In this document: one piece after another, positions 45,515-58,979 of the stretch
Layout: each line of letters begins with the position of its first letter
Position numbering within the stretch: the stretch's first letter is position 1
Assembly (NCBI GenBank): GCA_037102815.1
Contig: BTPP01000010.1
Location: 248,001-312,000, forward strand
DNA length: 64,000 nucleotides
Direction: 5' to 3'
Source: Neurospora intermedia
Lineage: Eukaryota > Ascomycota > Sordariomycetes > Sordariales > Sordariaceae
Notes under the pieces: generated by a model
Told to the model about the DNA's origin: nothing
What the model saw: only the letters and a program-made list of their open reading frames with translations
Database searches by the model: none
Translations under genes and position numbers: made by a program

Positions 45515-48500
45515 CTACACAACCTTGGCCCAATTCTCCCTAGCAAGCAGCGCCACCTTCCTCGCCTCTCTGCTCTTATCTCCGCTGGCCGTGGCCAACA
45601 TTCTCTGCATCGGCAGCGCATACGCCAACAAATGCCTCTCCTCAAACTTCTTCGGGATCGCCCCCAAAAGCTGCAGCGTCAGCTTCCTCACGGACGCCAG
45701 AGCTCTCGCCACGTTCCCTTTACTCGTGTTCTTGGCCGCCTCTTCGTACGTCTTCATCCCCGCTGTGATGATCGCCTTCAGGTGTCCCTTGAGCGCCTCG
45801 GGCTCGTTTGCGAGGATTTCGACGAGGACTTCGAGAGAAGTGGCCACCTGCGGTTGAGTGATATCCCCGGAAGCGGAGGAGTTGTTGAGAGCGGTGATGA
45901 GCAGTCGGACCAAGTGGCCAAGGTCTTCTTGATAGACTTCAAAGGGACAGTTGCTGACGAGCGAGAGGATGGCAGTGGTGTAGCGGCCCGCGGCAAAGGC
46001 GGTGTCTTCGTCGCCTGTAGGTAAGGCCAGGTCGTAGAGGGGTTTGGCGAAGTGCGTGTAGGCCCATTGCTTGTAGAAGCGCTTGACGACTGCGTGGTTT
46101 TCGGGACTCAAAAGCTCGTTGGTCTTGACGAGACCGCCGATGGTGCGGGCGACGATGGCGCCGTTGGGGCCAGGGCTGGCAATGGCCTCGTGCAGGATGG
46201 GGACCAGGGCCAGGACGTTCTTGTCCTGGCGGGCACAGGCGCCGGCGAGGGTGTGCATGGCCACGGTGTTGTAGACTTCGAAGATGGCTGGGTCGGTGTC
46301 ATCGGTTGTTGTGGCGGTCTTGATTTGCTCGCCCCAGAAGTTGAGGACACGCTTCATGGTTTCGGACTCAGGGTCGAAGGTTGACTGGCCGCCCTTGTAC
46401 TTGTTGGCTAGGACGGCGCAAATGGTACCGCGGATCTCGCCGACTGCCAGCAGGACGGTAGCCATTCTCGACGTGTCGCACATGAAGGTCTCGGCGATAC
46501 CCTGTGGTGCGTACTAGAAGAGATGTTAGTGCGAATTTCGACAGGAAGAGGGGCATCACGATGCTACGTACCAGTTCGGCCATTGCTGCGGGACGAAGCC
46601 CTTGAAGAATTCCGAGGATGAGCAACTTCCTGAAGGGCGCGATCGAGCTCGGCCCAGACGGTGAGAGGTTCTCGGGGGAGAAGAAGTTGAAGGCATTCTG
46701 GGCCAAATTGCAGGACTTTTGCAGGTTCTCGTCGAGACTACGCACCACGAGTGCTGCCAGGTTGGCCGCTTGGGCAAACACTCGCTCGCTCCAAGGAGCT
46801 TGCTTTCCGTAAGCAGCCTCTCTGTAAAGATGTCTGACGATGAACAAACAGATCCTGAGAAACTCGCGGTAGACCTCGGGGTCATCCTCCTTAATTATCA
46901 CTTCGGACGAGCCATCCTCTCTTTGCAGCTGGTGCAGCCAGTCCTTCGATAGACCTTTAAATTCCTCGAGCCAGTTCCTGTCACTGCCTGAATACGCTTC
47001 CAACACCTTTGGCTCGAACTTCTCGAAACAAGCGTCGCGGAAGTGGAGGATCCCGCCATGTAGCGCAGAAATAATATAGGAGTTCGCCAACGACTCCTTT
47101 TCCGAGGTAGGGAGTGGAGACAAGGGGAAGAGATCGTGCAGGGTTGTTGCAAGTTTGAGGAAATGCTGAAGGGGCTTGAAGGTCTTGGGAGATTCACCAT
47201 CAAGGGCAACATTAAGGGGGATACGCGAGCACCCAATAAAGGCGAGTCGAGACAGGATGTCTCGGAGAGCATTTAGAGTGTACTTTGTAGGGCTCGTCCA
47301 GTCGCGCTTCTCGATCTCGGCCTTTGCTCTTTCAACGAGCTCTGCATACCCGTCCGTGTAAGATGCAACAACTGCCTGCAGAGCCAGCACCGCTTCATCC
47401 TCCACTGCAGCGTCGGCAGAGTTATCGTTCTGGCTAAGCGCCAAACCCTTGGTTAATGTGTGTGTCAACAAAGAGCAGATCTCGGAGCAAACTGAACGAG
47501 AGACCAGCAAAGAGATTTGTCCATCGGGTCGAAGAGTCTGCTGAGTGGCGAGCGACGCGAGACCTTGGACGACCTGTTTGAGAACCTCTGGTGTAGTCTC
47601 TTCCGACTTTCCAGTCCAGATTGGTAGGTAGACATCGTGATAGAGAGCTACCAGATGATCACTAGGCTCCGTCTTAAAAGCCTCCTCGTCCTCGGGATGA
47701 CCTTGTTTTCTGTTCTTGAAAAGATCCGCCCGAGACTTCAGGGTGGAGTTCAAAAGAAGGAGCAGGTCCTTTGTATGAGAAGGAGATTTTGGTAGACGGA
47801 GGTTTTTCCTGATGATGTCAACGAAGGCAGCACTTTCAAGGGTATATGCACGGATATTAGTAGTGATGACAGTCATCAAGAGAAGTCCAGCCTGCTTTGT
47901 GTAAGTCGGGTTCGCCAAGTCATCGCGGCAGTCGTCGACTACAATATCGATGTAGTTCTTGAGCAAGGATACATCGAATTTTTGTGTTGACGTGCCGTCA
48001 AGCCTGTTCGCAATTGCTCGCAATACATCCAGGGTAGCATCGATAGTCTCCTTGACCTCCCCGTTTCGTACTTCGTACTTGAGGGAGTTCCAGATTTTGT
48101 TGATGTGCGGGACAATGCTGGTTTGTGGGTTGTCGTGCTGTTCGATACAGGCCTTGATCGTTTTGAGGATGTCGAGCTTAACCGAAACTGTTACTGCATC
48201 ACCCTGGTCGAGCTTTCCGATGAGGAATGGAAATGCAAGCTTGGCTACTTTATAATGAGACGCAAAACACGCCCTTACGGCGTTCTTAAGGTCGTCCGCA
48301 GTGATGCCGATCGGGGTAGCCGAGTTCCTCAGTGTGATGGGGAAGTATGCTGAGAAAGCCTTGAAGATCTCCTCGGTTACCTCGTCGGATGTCGAATACT
48401 CGGTAAGGAAGATGGGAAGCAGTTTAAACCATAGCATAAGATTCCGCGGGTCTCTCTCGTTCTGGCAAAGCTGAAGGATCTCGACGATGAAACCGCTAGA

Positions 48501-49123
48501 TGTGCCGTACTTGTCTTGCAGTTCATTGTTCACTGACTGGTCTTGGATGAGACTGAGGAATAGCTCGTAAATTTCGAATCTGGTGGCTGCCGTTTGTAGT
48601 TTGAAATCTTCCTTGAGCTTGCAGACGTCCTCAATCATCTTGACACCGACTGCAGGCTTGAACCCCTTCATGGCGTGAAGCTGGCGCAGTGCCTTGGCCG
48701 AGGCAGTAATGCCTGCTTTGTGGTCGTAGGAAAACATGGCACCAAAGAAACCCACGAGACGGATGACTTGTTCAGGTCGAAGTAGACTTTTGTCCAACGC
48801 TTCGAGAGTATCGGCAAGGAAGCCCAAGGCCTTGGCCCGTGCTATTATGTCACCGCTACCGCTCTCGTCATCGTCGTCGTCTGACTGATCATCGTCTTGT
48901 TTGGTGATGGTTATCCATGGCTGGATTGAGGCAGCCCAACTTCCCACCGACGCACTGCTGGCTCTTGTGTTCTCGATTTCTGGCCATAACAGATCAGCCC
49001 CTGTGCTTCGCCGAGGTGAGAGTCTCATAGCCTACCTTTGGCCGCCTTTTTGGCAATCTCACTCTGAGCAGTCTCGTCGTCCGCGAGCACGTATTGCAGG
49101 GCCCAATCCTTGAAACTCGACAT
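45515..49123 (-). CDS. MET18: MMS19/Met18, cytosolic Fe-S cluster targeting factor (1164 aa)
   Basis: MMS19 is the HEAT-repeat subunit of the CIA targeting complex that delivers Fe-S clusters to DNA repair and replication proteins such as XPD/Rad3. Exons 49123-49036, 48979-46572 and 46513-45515; introns are 56 and 58 nt. It starts MSSFKDWALQYVLADDET; the join gives AAKEIENTRASSASVGSW. Family signatures include the N-terminal FFGAMFSYDHKAGITASAKA, RFEIYELFLSLIQ and LWFKLLPIFLTEY, HEAT-type helices throughout, and the C-terminal AETFMCDTSRMATVLLA followed by a last HEAT array ending ARENWAKVV. The size is normal for filamentous fungi. A short acidic run DDDQSDDDDDESGSGD near residue 50 is variable sequence. 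Confidence 0.93.
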
Positions 49124-50534
49124 GTTGAAAGATTGAGATGGAGGTGGTAGTGGTGATGGTGATGGTCCTTGGCGTTATATGTTGTCACAGGCAGTAAGGT
49201 GGATTCGGGAGAGCGCAATACAGAGCTGTGAGAGAATGAACGACGAAAACCTTCAACGTTTCCAAATGATGTGCACTCAACCTGGACCTCAATGGATTGC
49301 CGTCGGTGTGGTCAAGTTAGGGGGTGGTGGAAGCTTGGGCCAACTTCAAACACAAGGTTAGGTATGTATGGGTAGACTTAAGTGTATGGACGGATCAGGA
49401 TGCTGGACGGGATTGTAAATGGAGATGTTTCTAAACTTGTCACCCGGCGGTCGACCAACAAAGCGAATAGAGATTAGTCTGGTCTGGTCTGACAGCGGTA
49501 GCATACGTACTTAGGTACCTAGTCAGACACAGGACAGACGGTGACGGTGATGGGAAGGGTGGATTGAAGATGCTGATGAGATGCCGTCAGTGGCCGATGC
49601 CCCTGGCCTGTGGCATGGCCGGGGCAACATCCATCATCACGCTGCCGTTATCGCTGAGAGTTCCCCGCCGATATGTGGCAGAAAACGGCGTTATCGCGGG
49701 CGGTGAGGCTGAAAAAGCTATGGCGTTTCGCGGGATCCGATCGTGTCTGGGGTCGTGAGATTTACACTATGCCGGTTTCGGCAAGAGGGGCTTCCTTTGC
49801 GGCATGGATGTGTCGGGCAAGTCTTGAAATTTTAAAAAAAGTTTTGTTCCTTGCCTGGCCCGATATTCCATGGAGGGACCTCCACCGGCTGTGACTCTTA
49901 CGAGTGCCGGCCCTGTAAAAGAAGGCCTGGAGTTAACGGGCCTCGCTCCCCGTGCTTTCAGTAGTGTCACAAAATGCCTGCCCACGCGAGAATCCACTCG
50001 AGTCGCGCTGAAACGCCCTGGATTGGCGCCATGTATAAGACGACGAGAGATCCCCTGTACCAGAGAAAGAAAGTCGGCCACGCAAGATCGTGGCCCTTGT
50101 CCCATACTTTTTACACTTTCAATTTATACCCATAGATTCTACTACCGTCTCTGTTGTAGATCACCAATTGACCCGTCAAAGGTTCATCTGAACTGAAGCA
50201 TGTAGGTACCTCATCTCAACTTGACAGTGGGGGAACCGCGGGGTACCTCGAATACCACCTCACTTCAACTTGCCCAAGGCACACACAGGCTGTCCATCTG
50301 CTTCATCTTCTCAAACGAGTTCTTACAAGAACAGACTGAGGAATTGCGAGCATTACTATTAGGATATGACCAATTGGCCGTTTGGGATGCACCTCAGACA
50401 TGCGCCCGACTAGAACTTCGGCTAACTTGTTTGTGCGGCTTTCCTCCAGACAGCTTTTTACGAAGAACATCCCGAGACTACCACTATCACCAGTTTTCAA
50501 AACTCACCAGACCACCAAGTCGCACATCGACATC
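49124..50534. other. divergent promoter interval MMS19 / MTD1
   Basis: 1.4 kb with no supported gene on either strand. The frame upstream of the MTD1 start stays open for 51 codons but looks like leader. Confidence 0.6.
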
Positions 50535-51741
50535 ATGGAGGCGCAACAAGTACCCAAGACCTGCAAGGTCATCCTCTCCGATACCATCGCCAAGAAGCTG
50601 CTTTCCGAGGTCCGCGAGACTCTTGCTAAGATCGAGGGCCCCAATGCCTCCAAGCCTACTCTGGCTGCTTTCCTGGCTACCGATGACCCGGCCGCTCTGC
50701 AGTATGCCGAATGGTCCAAGAGGACGTGTGAAGAGAAGTGAGTATCTCGCAATCGCTCAATGGGTCAGTCCGGACTTGCCCCAACACCAGGGTCTAATCA
50801 CTACCCCAGTGGCTTCAACTTCGACCTCCGCAAAGTCGACAAGGAAAACCTCGAGGAGGGCATCATCGCCGCCAACAACGACGACAAGGTCGACGGTATT
50901 CTCGTCTACTACCCCATCTGGGTCGGCAACCACAGCCAAGACAAGTACATCAAGGAGACCGTCGCCCTCTCCAAGGACGTCGAGGGTCTCTGCCACACCC
51001 ACCTCTTCAACATGTATCACAACGTCCGCTTCCTCGACCCTCCCACCAACCTGAAGAAGTCCATTCTCCCTTGCACGCCGCTCGCCATCGTCAAGACCCT
51101 CGAGTACCTGCAGATCTACAACCCCATCCTGGCCTACGGCAACCGCCTGTTCGGCAAGACCATCACCGTCATCAACCGTAGCGAGGTGAACGGTCGCCCT
51201 CTCGCTGCTCTGCTCGCCAACGATGGTGCCACCGTCTACTCCGTCGACATTACCGGCGTCCAGGTCTTCACCCGCGGCGAGGGTATCCGCCAGTTGCGCC
51301 ACCAGGTCCACGACAAGGAGGGCTGGGAGCTCAAGGACGTCTTGCCGCTCAGCGACGTCGTTATTGGCGGTGTCCCGACCGAGAAGTTCAAGGTGCCCAC
51401 CGAGCTGCTCCGTGACGGTGCCGTGTGCATCAACTTCTCCAGCTTCAAGAACTTTGACGGTCCGGCGGTTAAGGAGAAGGCCAGCATCTACGTCCCCAGC
51501 ATTGGCAAGGTTACTATTGCTGTTCTTTTGCGCAACCTCGTGGTGAGTACTTTCTCTTCTCTTTTTCCCTTGTCTCGCTACCAAGTTACACCCCAGCCAT
51601 ATAAACCAGTTGAGAGACTTGCTAACAACAAATCTTTCTCTTCAACAGCGCCTGATCGCCAACCGTCCGCGTCCCGAGGGATCTGCGCCCGAGGACCCTA
51701 AAGATGCCAAGGCGCGTAGCGAGGCCTTCATCGAGGGCTGA
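50535..51741 (+). CDS. MTD1: NAD-dependent methylenetetrahydrofolate dehydrogenase (342 aa)
   Basis: Mtd1 oxidises 5,10-methylene-THF to methenyl-THF with NAD in the cytosol, feeding one-carbon units to purine synthesis. Exons 50535-50737, 50810-51542 and 51649-51741; introns are 72 and 106 nt. It starts MEAQQVPKTCKVILSDTIAK. The catalytic N-domain shows DPAALQYAEWSKRTCEEN and DGILVYYPIW; the C-terminal Rossmann domain has TVINRSEVNGRPLAALL (the conserved sRSxxvGxP-like segment), then GGVPTEKFKVP and PSIGKVTIAVLLRNL. It ends ARSEAFIEG. The monofunctional eukaryotic Mtd1 family has ~320-340 residues, in agreement. A longer upstream frame from 50382 is rejected as start because the family begins here. 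Confidence 0.94.
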
Positions 51742-53480
51742 TCGGAACATTTTCCTCCAATATTTTCGCCAAAGATTTGCGTATCTGCGTCTTTATACAA
51801 ATTTCCTTTGATCTTTTTTTTTCTCGAGTTATGGAAGGGCTGCTTGCTGGGTAGAAAAAAAAAACGGATGGTTAGGGTTGGGTAGGATGGGAGCAAGGGG
51901 TTGGTTGGTTGTACTAGATTTTTGTCCAAAGTACATAAAGAAACCATCACATACGTACATGAACCACGAAGGGAGTTGGAATATGATTTTTCACGCTTCG
52001 ACGTCTATGGTAATCTAGAGATATAGAAGGATCTGGGGACACCAGAAAACTGGGTTGTAAGAACACCCTTAGACAAAATACAAATCACCATATGTAGAGG
52101 TAGTCTAGACACCACAAAAGACCAGATGAACAAATGCTCACATGAATGGAAATGTCCCTTCAACCTACAACAACGCTCTCGTCTGCTCCTTTCAAACATG
52201 GTTCTGTGACTCACTAACACAAAAACCGTCGAGTCACTAACATAGGCATTAGCCGGTGGGGTGGAGCAGCCTACGCAGTGCAGTCCGGGTTTCGGCAGAG
52301 TACTTCTCGTCGGCTCCTCCGTCTCGCTCCGTCCGGCTCGTCCATGCGCCTTGCGAAACCCCGGTAGTGAATTCCGGCCAGGTCGTCGGTTATCATATAG
52401 TAGTAACAAGCATTAACCGTTGAACGTACCGGTACATACCCGGAATTGTCGTTATATCTACAGTAAATACAGACAGACCTATGTACAAGTAGAGTACTTG
52501 CAATAGCCCTCGGGAAAAGAAAAAAAAAAAAACAACCTAGGGGTATATCATCATCAGTTGCTGCTCCAACAGTAGTAGTAGAATTACTGTAACCAGCACA
52601 AGAATTCCCCATCATGTCATGCGTATCATGTCCCTACGAAACCAATCCGCTCAAGTCAATGAACAACAAACCCCGAACAGAATTTTGGCAAACAAAACAA
52701 ACACACCTATGTAGTACCTAGACCAAGACCAAGACCTGACCGTACCTATGTATATATGCATCGCTATGAGAATGAAGCCCCTTCGCCGTAAAATAACGTG
52801 ACCAGATGAAAGAGGGAATCAAAAGAGACATAAAAAAATAATAAAAAAGAAATCGAGGAAAACTGAGAAAGGGAGCCGAGGACTACCAATACCGAACGGG
52901 TCACGATATGAACATAACAGTTGAGGTTAAAGAAGAAGACTGTTGTTCTCGACATAAGAAAAAAAAAAAATCAAAACTCGCCGCCGGACACCCGCCATGT
53001 TCCCCAATCCGCCCATCCGCCTGCCGGTCCGCCCGCTTTCCAAAGAAAGAAGAGACAAAGAAAAAAGGAGGAAAAAACGTCCGGATATAATCATCTGAAT
53101 GTGATGATGATTTTGTTTCGCTCCCATATACACATACACTCATACACCCATCCGTCATAGCCCCAGTTTCCGATCTTAGTCTTGACAAAGACAATGTCCT
53201 CCTGCCCGCTCGATGCGCTACGTTTACTTCCCAACATCTATCATTCTGCTCCTCCAACAGACAAAACTCAACAAGTGTTATTCTGATCCTCCCCTTCTCT
53301 CCTTCCTCATTCTCCGGCTCTTCTACCTCCTCCTCCCGTTTCCTCCTCCCACTCTTCTCCCTCTCACTGTCTCTTCGACTCGGCACCGACCGATCCATAC
53401 TCTCAACCCCCAGGCTTAAACCCCTCAAAGCGCGGCCCAGCTCCTTCAGTCAAAGGCTCGACCCGACAGCGCAAGCAGCA
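51742..53480. other. convergent 3' flanks of MTD1 and MED12
   Basis: 1.74 kb containing A-rich runs, TAGAGGTA (52095-52102) and a TGACTCA heptamer (52207-52213). No gene is supported. Confidence 0.6.
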
Positions 53481-56400
53481 TCACTGCACCTTGCGACTTT
53501 CAAACAGCATCAAGTTCACCGCCGTGTCGTTCTCCCCGACCTGGCTGGTCGGCTCGCTGAGCATTTCCCATTGTCGGAAGTTGAAGGGCGTCAGCCGCTC
53601 TTGCGGTCCACCCATCGTAGGCACCCACGAGTACCCTCCCCAGGGGTTGGCTACCATCATCATCGCTGGTCGCGTTGGGTTCATAGGAGAGGGTGTGGGC
53701 GGGTTGCTGTTGTTGCCGAGGTTGAGGTGGGTGAGGTTGGTATTGATGCTGATGGCTGGTGAGGGTATGGGCCCTGCGCCTCCTTGTTGTTGCTGTTGCT
53801 GTTGCTGTTGCTGTAACTGATACTGTTGTTGTTGCTGCTGTGATTGTTGTTGTTGCTGTTGCTGCTGTTGGGCAGCATGCCATCCTTGTGCTTGAGCCTG
53901 TTGCGTATGACCGGGAAGACTGAAGTAACTTCCACCATTACCACTACCACCAGCGCCGGAAATAGCACTACCAGCACCACCTGCGTTCTGTGGTCCAGGA
54001 GTAACGCCTGGCGTGTGTGTTGGGGTGGTCCCAGGGGCTGGCGATCCAGTGCCAGTGGCAGTACCCATGGCCATCGCCGTCGGCCTCTCCTTATGGCAGA
54101 GCATTAGGTTTGCATGTGGGTTGTCCTGATAGCTGAAGATGTACCTGAGCTTCACATCTGAAGGAGATTTGAGAGCTTGGATACACTGCAGCCGCGCATC
54201 CTCGGCGAGGTTGTCAACTAACACGCAAGCCAGATCGAAAATGCGCCCACCCAATTGACGAGTGTCAAAGTCAGGCCCGTGGATCAGGTCGAGTTCCCTG
54301 ATAAGACCAGCGCACACCATGAGAGCTCTGCCACGAACTTCGTTTCCGGGCTTGCTGGTGTCGAAGGTCTGGGCATGGAGGGTGATGAAATTGAGAAAGA
54401 GGGGAAGCCAGTGGTTCAGAATGTCGCTTTTCAGATCAATGTGACTGTCACCGCCGGCGGCGGTAGCACTGGCACCTAGGCCTCCCCACCCTCCAAGACC
54501 ACCTGCTTGGCTAGGGAATGGTGTCAGAGTTTGTAACAGCTCCAGAATGTCAGTGAACCTTTCTACCATGACCGGAACTAGTTGGTGCTGACGAAACCCC
54601 ATTGGACCGCTTCCACGTATAATAGTATCCATAATGGCGAGAAAGTTCTCGGCTTTTTGGAGGCGCATCTGGAGCATTGACCTGTCTAACGTCATTGAGG
54701 GTGGGTTTCTGGCCGAAGGCAGAAGGTTCAGAAACCGAGCCTGAGCCTGGTTTTTGAGGTGGTGTGTAAGGTCGGGAGAGAGAGAGGGGAGCATTCCAAT
54801 CCATGAGACCCGCTGTGCGTCCATCGACTTTTCCATGGCGTTCATAAAAAGTTCTACGTTCGACGGGACTCGTTCGCCCGAATCTGCCGCGTTTTGCTGC
54901 TGGTCATTGGACGAAAGACTCAACAATAGCTTAACATGGCAGAAGGGGAGAGTGAATTCGTTAGTGAGGTTGAGAACTTGCTCGAACGTCACGCGTGTGC
55001 CCTCGCCAGCGGCAGTGACAAGCAACTTGGTAGTCATGCGATCGATCCAGCCGTCAACTTGGGCATCAGGTCCTCTGATTTGCAGCGCCTTGGCAACTCC
55101 TACAGGGTCCTTTAACACGAGGAGCTTCAAAAGCCCAAGGAGACGGTCCTGATTTGCTTCCTTATCCAGGGGTAGTTCTTCCAGGTCGTTTTGAGCACGA
55201 GCACAAGTATATTCGGCCAAGGCGAGTTGGATCAAGCAGAGTAGCTCTCGCGGGCTTTCCTTCTTGGCCTGTTCTTGAAGTATGCCAAAACGGTAGCGCT
55301 CCTCTGGCGTCAGTAAGCTTTCAGACGAGACTGGCGCCATGAAGAGCTGGAGCACTTCTTGCATATACCTAGTACGAAAGGTGGTCTGAACAATCTGAGA
55401 TGTGGCGACAGCTGATTGAGGATGTCGTGGATTACCGGCTCCAGGAGCATTGGCTGACTCCGAAGCTGTTGCCAGAATTGCAGGCATTTCCAAACAACCT
55501 ATAGAGACCAAAAGAGGGTATAGGTGCAGGATCGTTGCCCGCGTGTCAAGGCCCCGTACGTAAAGAAGCCATCTTGTCATGAGCTCGTCGAAATGCTGTG
55601 GATTAAACATTCGCAGACGCTTCAGGAGAATACCGTAAACCCTCTGCTGTTCATCCCCCTTGGCCCAGTATGCCTGTAGTCGCTGAATCACCGCACTGAA
55701 AAGCCGATCCATCGTGTTGCGATCAAGACTAGTACCGTTAGCCAGAAGCTTCTCAACCTCTTCATGGAGATCGCCATCGTGGTCTGAAAGACGAGAAACC
55801 ATATTGTCACTAACAGGTGAACAGGCGTCTACAGGGTTGTGCCGGTCGCTCACAGCCAAGTCGGACTTCAACTGCGTAGCGACTTCGTCCATCCCAGGGA
55901 CCCGGGATGCCAGGTAAGCGAGCGACGCAAGTAACGGCCGCGCTCCTATCCCCTGCTCTTGCACCTCTCTGAGCCTGCTATGAAGAATGCTAAACAGATT
56001 TTTGAGACAGCTGAGAGCAGCAAAAACAAAGGTATACCGAGTGATTGTATCCGCGATTGAGGCGAGTACTTCAGGATTGGAGCATTTTGTCAGCATTCGG
56101 AGGACATCAGCAAAAACTGAAAATTCCTGGGCGGCCTCGAATACTGTCCTTATCGAGTTGAAAAGTCTGGTAGAGAGGTCATGCTGACCGAAAGCGTTGA
56201 GAGAACTGTGTTCCAGTTCTCCTCCAAAGACTGTGTTCCTTAGCCAGGAAGCGATCTCTGCCTTGCGCGCTCGGCTGGCGTCTTCGATGCGCCGGGCTAT
56301 CTTCTTAATCGGAAAGGGCCTGCCCATTGACATGGCATCAGTAACTCCTGCAGGCAGACCTAGTGCATGCCGGAGGTGTCTGATGGCCATATCTGCATCT

Positions 56401-58755
56401 TGTGCGTCGTCTGCGATGCGAAAGCCTGCCCGGCGAAGCAACGCATCTCTAGATCGTTTCTGTGAACTGCCCAGAATATGCGATGGAAGCTCTGCAAGCA
56501 GCCGAGAAAACGGGGGACCGTCCGGCATGACCAGTTGCGGATCAGTCAGCCCACCACGCGTGATGAGCCATTGAATGTACTGCGATACCAGAAAAATCCC
56601 CGAGCGAACTAGCTCGGATACGAGGTGATAGAGCGCGTCCTTGCACTCCATCTCTTCAAGGGCCTCCCCTTCCATGAAGCCCAGCACAGCTGAAGTGACG
56701 TCCAACCGCAGCGTACTCCAGTGCATCAGTATCCGATGGGCAACATAAACTTTTGCGAGCCCCGGCCTGTATGGTGTCGTACACCACTCAAGGAGAGCCC
56801 TGACCAGGGCAGCCTTATCCTTGGAGACAGTCCAGCACTGCGCCGGAAACTCATCAGGCATCGGCTTCTCCAAGATGACCTGGTCCAAGTTCCTCACAAG
56901 GATAATTCGGGCAGCCGGTTGCGACCTGTTGGCGGAGGCGACTAGTTGTTCGTTCCGATAGTTGATACCGGCAAAAGATCTATGGCGTGCTTCGTCCCCT
57001 TGAGGCAGACATGTTTTGAGAGCGTCTCGGTACTTGACCCACACAGAAGGAGATACGAAGTTTTCGGGTGTAGCCACCATCAGCGTTCCTAAAAGATGCG
57101 ATAGCTTGGAAAGCAGAGGAACATAAATATATCTGTCTTCGTGTGCATGTATCTAGAAAAGCGTCAGGAACGGTGACCGATTTGAACTGGAAGCCTTCTG
57201 GCTACGTACCACATGGTAATGACTAATGAGAGCAGTAGCGAGTCTTCGGCCATACTTCCTTAGGCGAAGCAAGTCTTTCCAGTATATTTGTGCGATGATA
57301 ATCCACATGGGCAGTTGAGAGTGGTGGCTCGATTCCAAGCTGGAAACCGTCCAATCAAGATAATGCTCACGGTCCATGAGGCCCTCAGCATATAGGTGCG
57401 CCGCTAGCTGGATGCTACGTGCTGTTAGCTGGCCAGTCTCGCTCACAGGAGGGCATGGGTACACTTACGCGTAGTTGACCTTGGCTTTCCAGTTTTGCTC
57501 GCCGAACGAGAAAAAGACACGCTCAATGAAATTCTCGATGACGAGGGTCCAGTCCTTGAGCCACTTGCGCTCGCCTTCCAAAACCGAAGCGTTGTTTCCC
57601 TTACCAAGCCTCCTAAAGGTGCGTAGCTCGTTGGTGCCCACACACTTGGCCAGCCAGACGGCACGGTCTATGGGAACGTTCTTATTCAAACACTGATCCA
57701 GCAAGACCTTGTTACGCACGCCGTGGGGGATTGATCGACTGAGTTTGCGAAGTGGAATGGCGGAGTTGGCAAGGTCTTTGAGCCATACTTCTTTTTTGGT
57801 GTCAGTGAGCGTGACTCTTGGGGGCGGCTTGAAGGTCGATGGCGCAGTTACTTGACCCGCATTTCTCCTGTGCCATAGCACGCCCGCAAAGAAGATGGAT
57901 AACGCGTTCAGTCCACTCCGCTGCTTTAAGCCGTGAAACAGAACCGTCTTTGCGGATTGTGTCTCTGGGGTAACAAACTGCTTTTCGCTGTATCCCACCC
58001 GTATGGCCGTGTCGTTGAACTGATCTTCAGGGTGGTTGCCGGCCGTCCCTGACCATGGGAAGAAGTCGGCACATCCATAGTTTGCGGTGGCAGAGCTGCC
58101 TGTCGTGGAGGACGATGATGCCGTTGCAAGCGCACTTGACCTTCCCTGGCCCCCTTGTCCATCACTCCTCCCACGGATACGATAGCGCGGCGCGGCGGCA
58201 GGTAACTCGATGGTATACGGTTTCGGACGCGTGTCTTTCCGAGCCGGGTTCGGCGGCGGTGGCGGTTGTTCTCGACGCGAGTGATCGGGCACTGCTTTCG
58301 GTCGGCGTTGGGGAAAGGGGATCGGAACTTCGGCATCTAGGTGTTGGGGCGGAATGGATACTCGATGATGGGGACTCATGTCGCCCAAGTCCGGCCCATC
58401 GGCTAGAGGCATCATGAGTTGCGTCAAGGAGGAGCCATAGTGTGTATGCGGTTCGACGGGGCCGGGAGATTCGATCACGGTGGGAGGCGAGAAGGTGTCG
58501 GAAGGATCGTTGTGCGATAGCTCGAGCCTAAGGCGCGAACCACCTCGGCGCTGGGTCCCATAGCGACCAACACCCACGGAAAGTGCGGGTGACGAACCCG
58601 ACGGGTCTGCGGGAGAAACTATGCTCGTGGGGTCTTGCTGGGCGAGTTCGGGCGGGAAGGCGTTGTTGAGGGTGTTATTTTGGTTGGTGAAGTTGTTATG
58701 GTTGTTATTACGAGTGGGAGCCGGCGGCGGCGGTGGTAGATAGCTCGAGGCATCA

Positions 58756-58811
<56 letters not shown>

Positions 58812-58979
58812 TTGTTGTTGTTGTTGTTGTTGTGTGTGAAGGTGTTGCTGTTGTTGCTGCTGCGCCTGCGCCTGCGCCTGGGATTGCGACAGAGAGCGCT
58901 GTTGCGACAGGACCGGGCCGCTCAACTTTCTCTGTTGGGGCTGTCGCTGCTGGACGCCCAAAGGGGGCCGGGAGGTCAT
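53481..58979 (-). CDS. SRB8: Mediator kinase-module subunit MED12/SRB8 (1795 aa)
   Basis: MED12 activates CDK8-cyclin C in the Mediator kinase module and controls RNA polymerase II transcription. Exons 58979-57469, 57414-57210 and 57152-53481; introns are 54 and 57 nt. The start ATG gives MTSRPPLGVQQRQPQQRKL. A Gln-rich N-terminus includes ~25 consecutive Q at ~49-74. The Med12 domain (SAKTVLFHGLKQRSGLNALS, then KEVWLKDLANSAIPLRKLSR and PHGVRNKVLLDQCLNKNVP) is diagnostic. The joins give YAIQLAAHLYAEGLMDREHY and then VIHAHEDRYIYVPLLSKL. A long helical region follows, then a second Gln/Gly/Ser-rich segment near residues 1660-1730 and the end LFESRKVQ. The final exon is one long uninterrupted frame of 3.7 kb. 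Confidence 0.94.
58758..58832. repeat. trinucleotide repeat in MED12 (CAG17 then CAA8 on the coding strand reversed)
   Basis: On the plus strand there are 17 uninterrupted CTG units (58758-58808) followed by 8 TTG units (58809-58832). Read on the minus strand these are CAA x8 then CAG x17, encoding about 25 glutamines near the MED12 N-terminus. The pure CAG part is of a length liable to slippage. Confidence 0.9.

Noticed and set aside
52207-52213. TGACTCA, a Gcn4/CPC1-type site
   Set aside because: Lies between two convergent genes, not in a promoter; a seven-base match is expected by chance.
52486-52500. CAAGTAGAGTACTTG small palindrome
   Set aside because: Six-base stem with a three-base loop, expected by chance in 64 kb.
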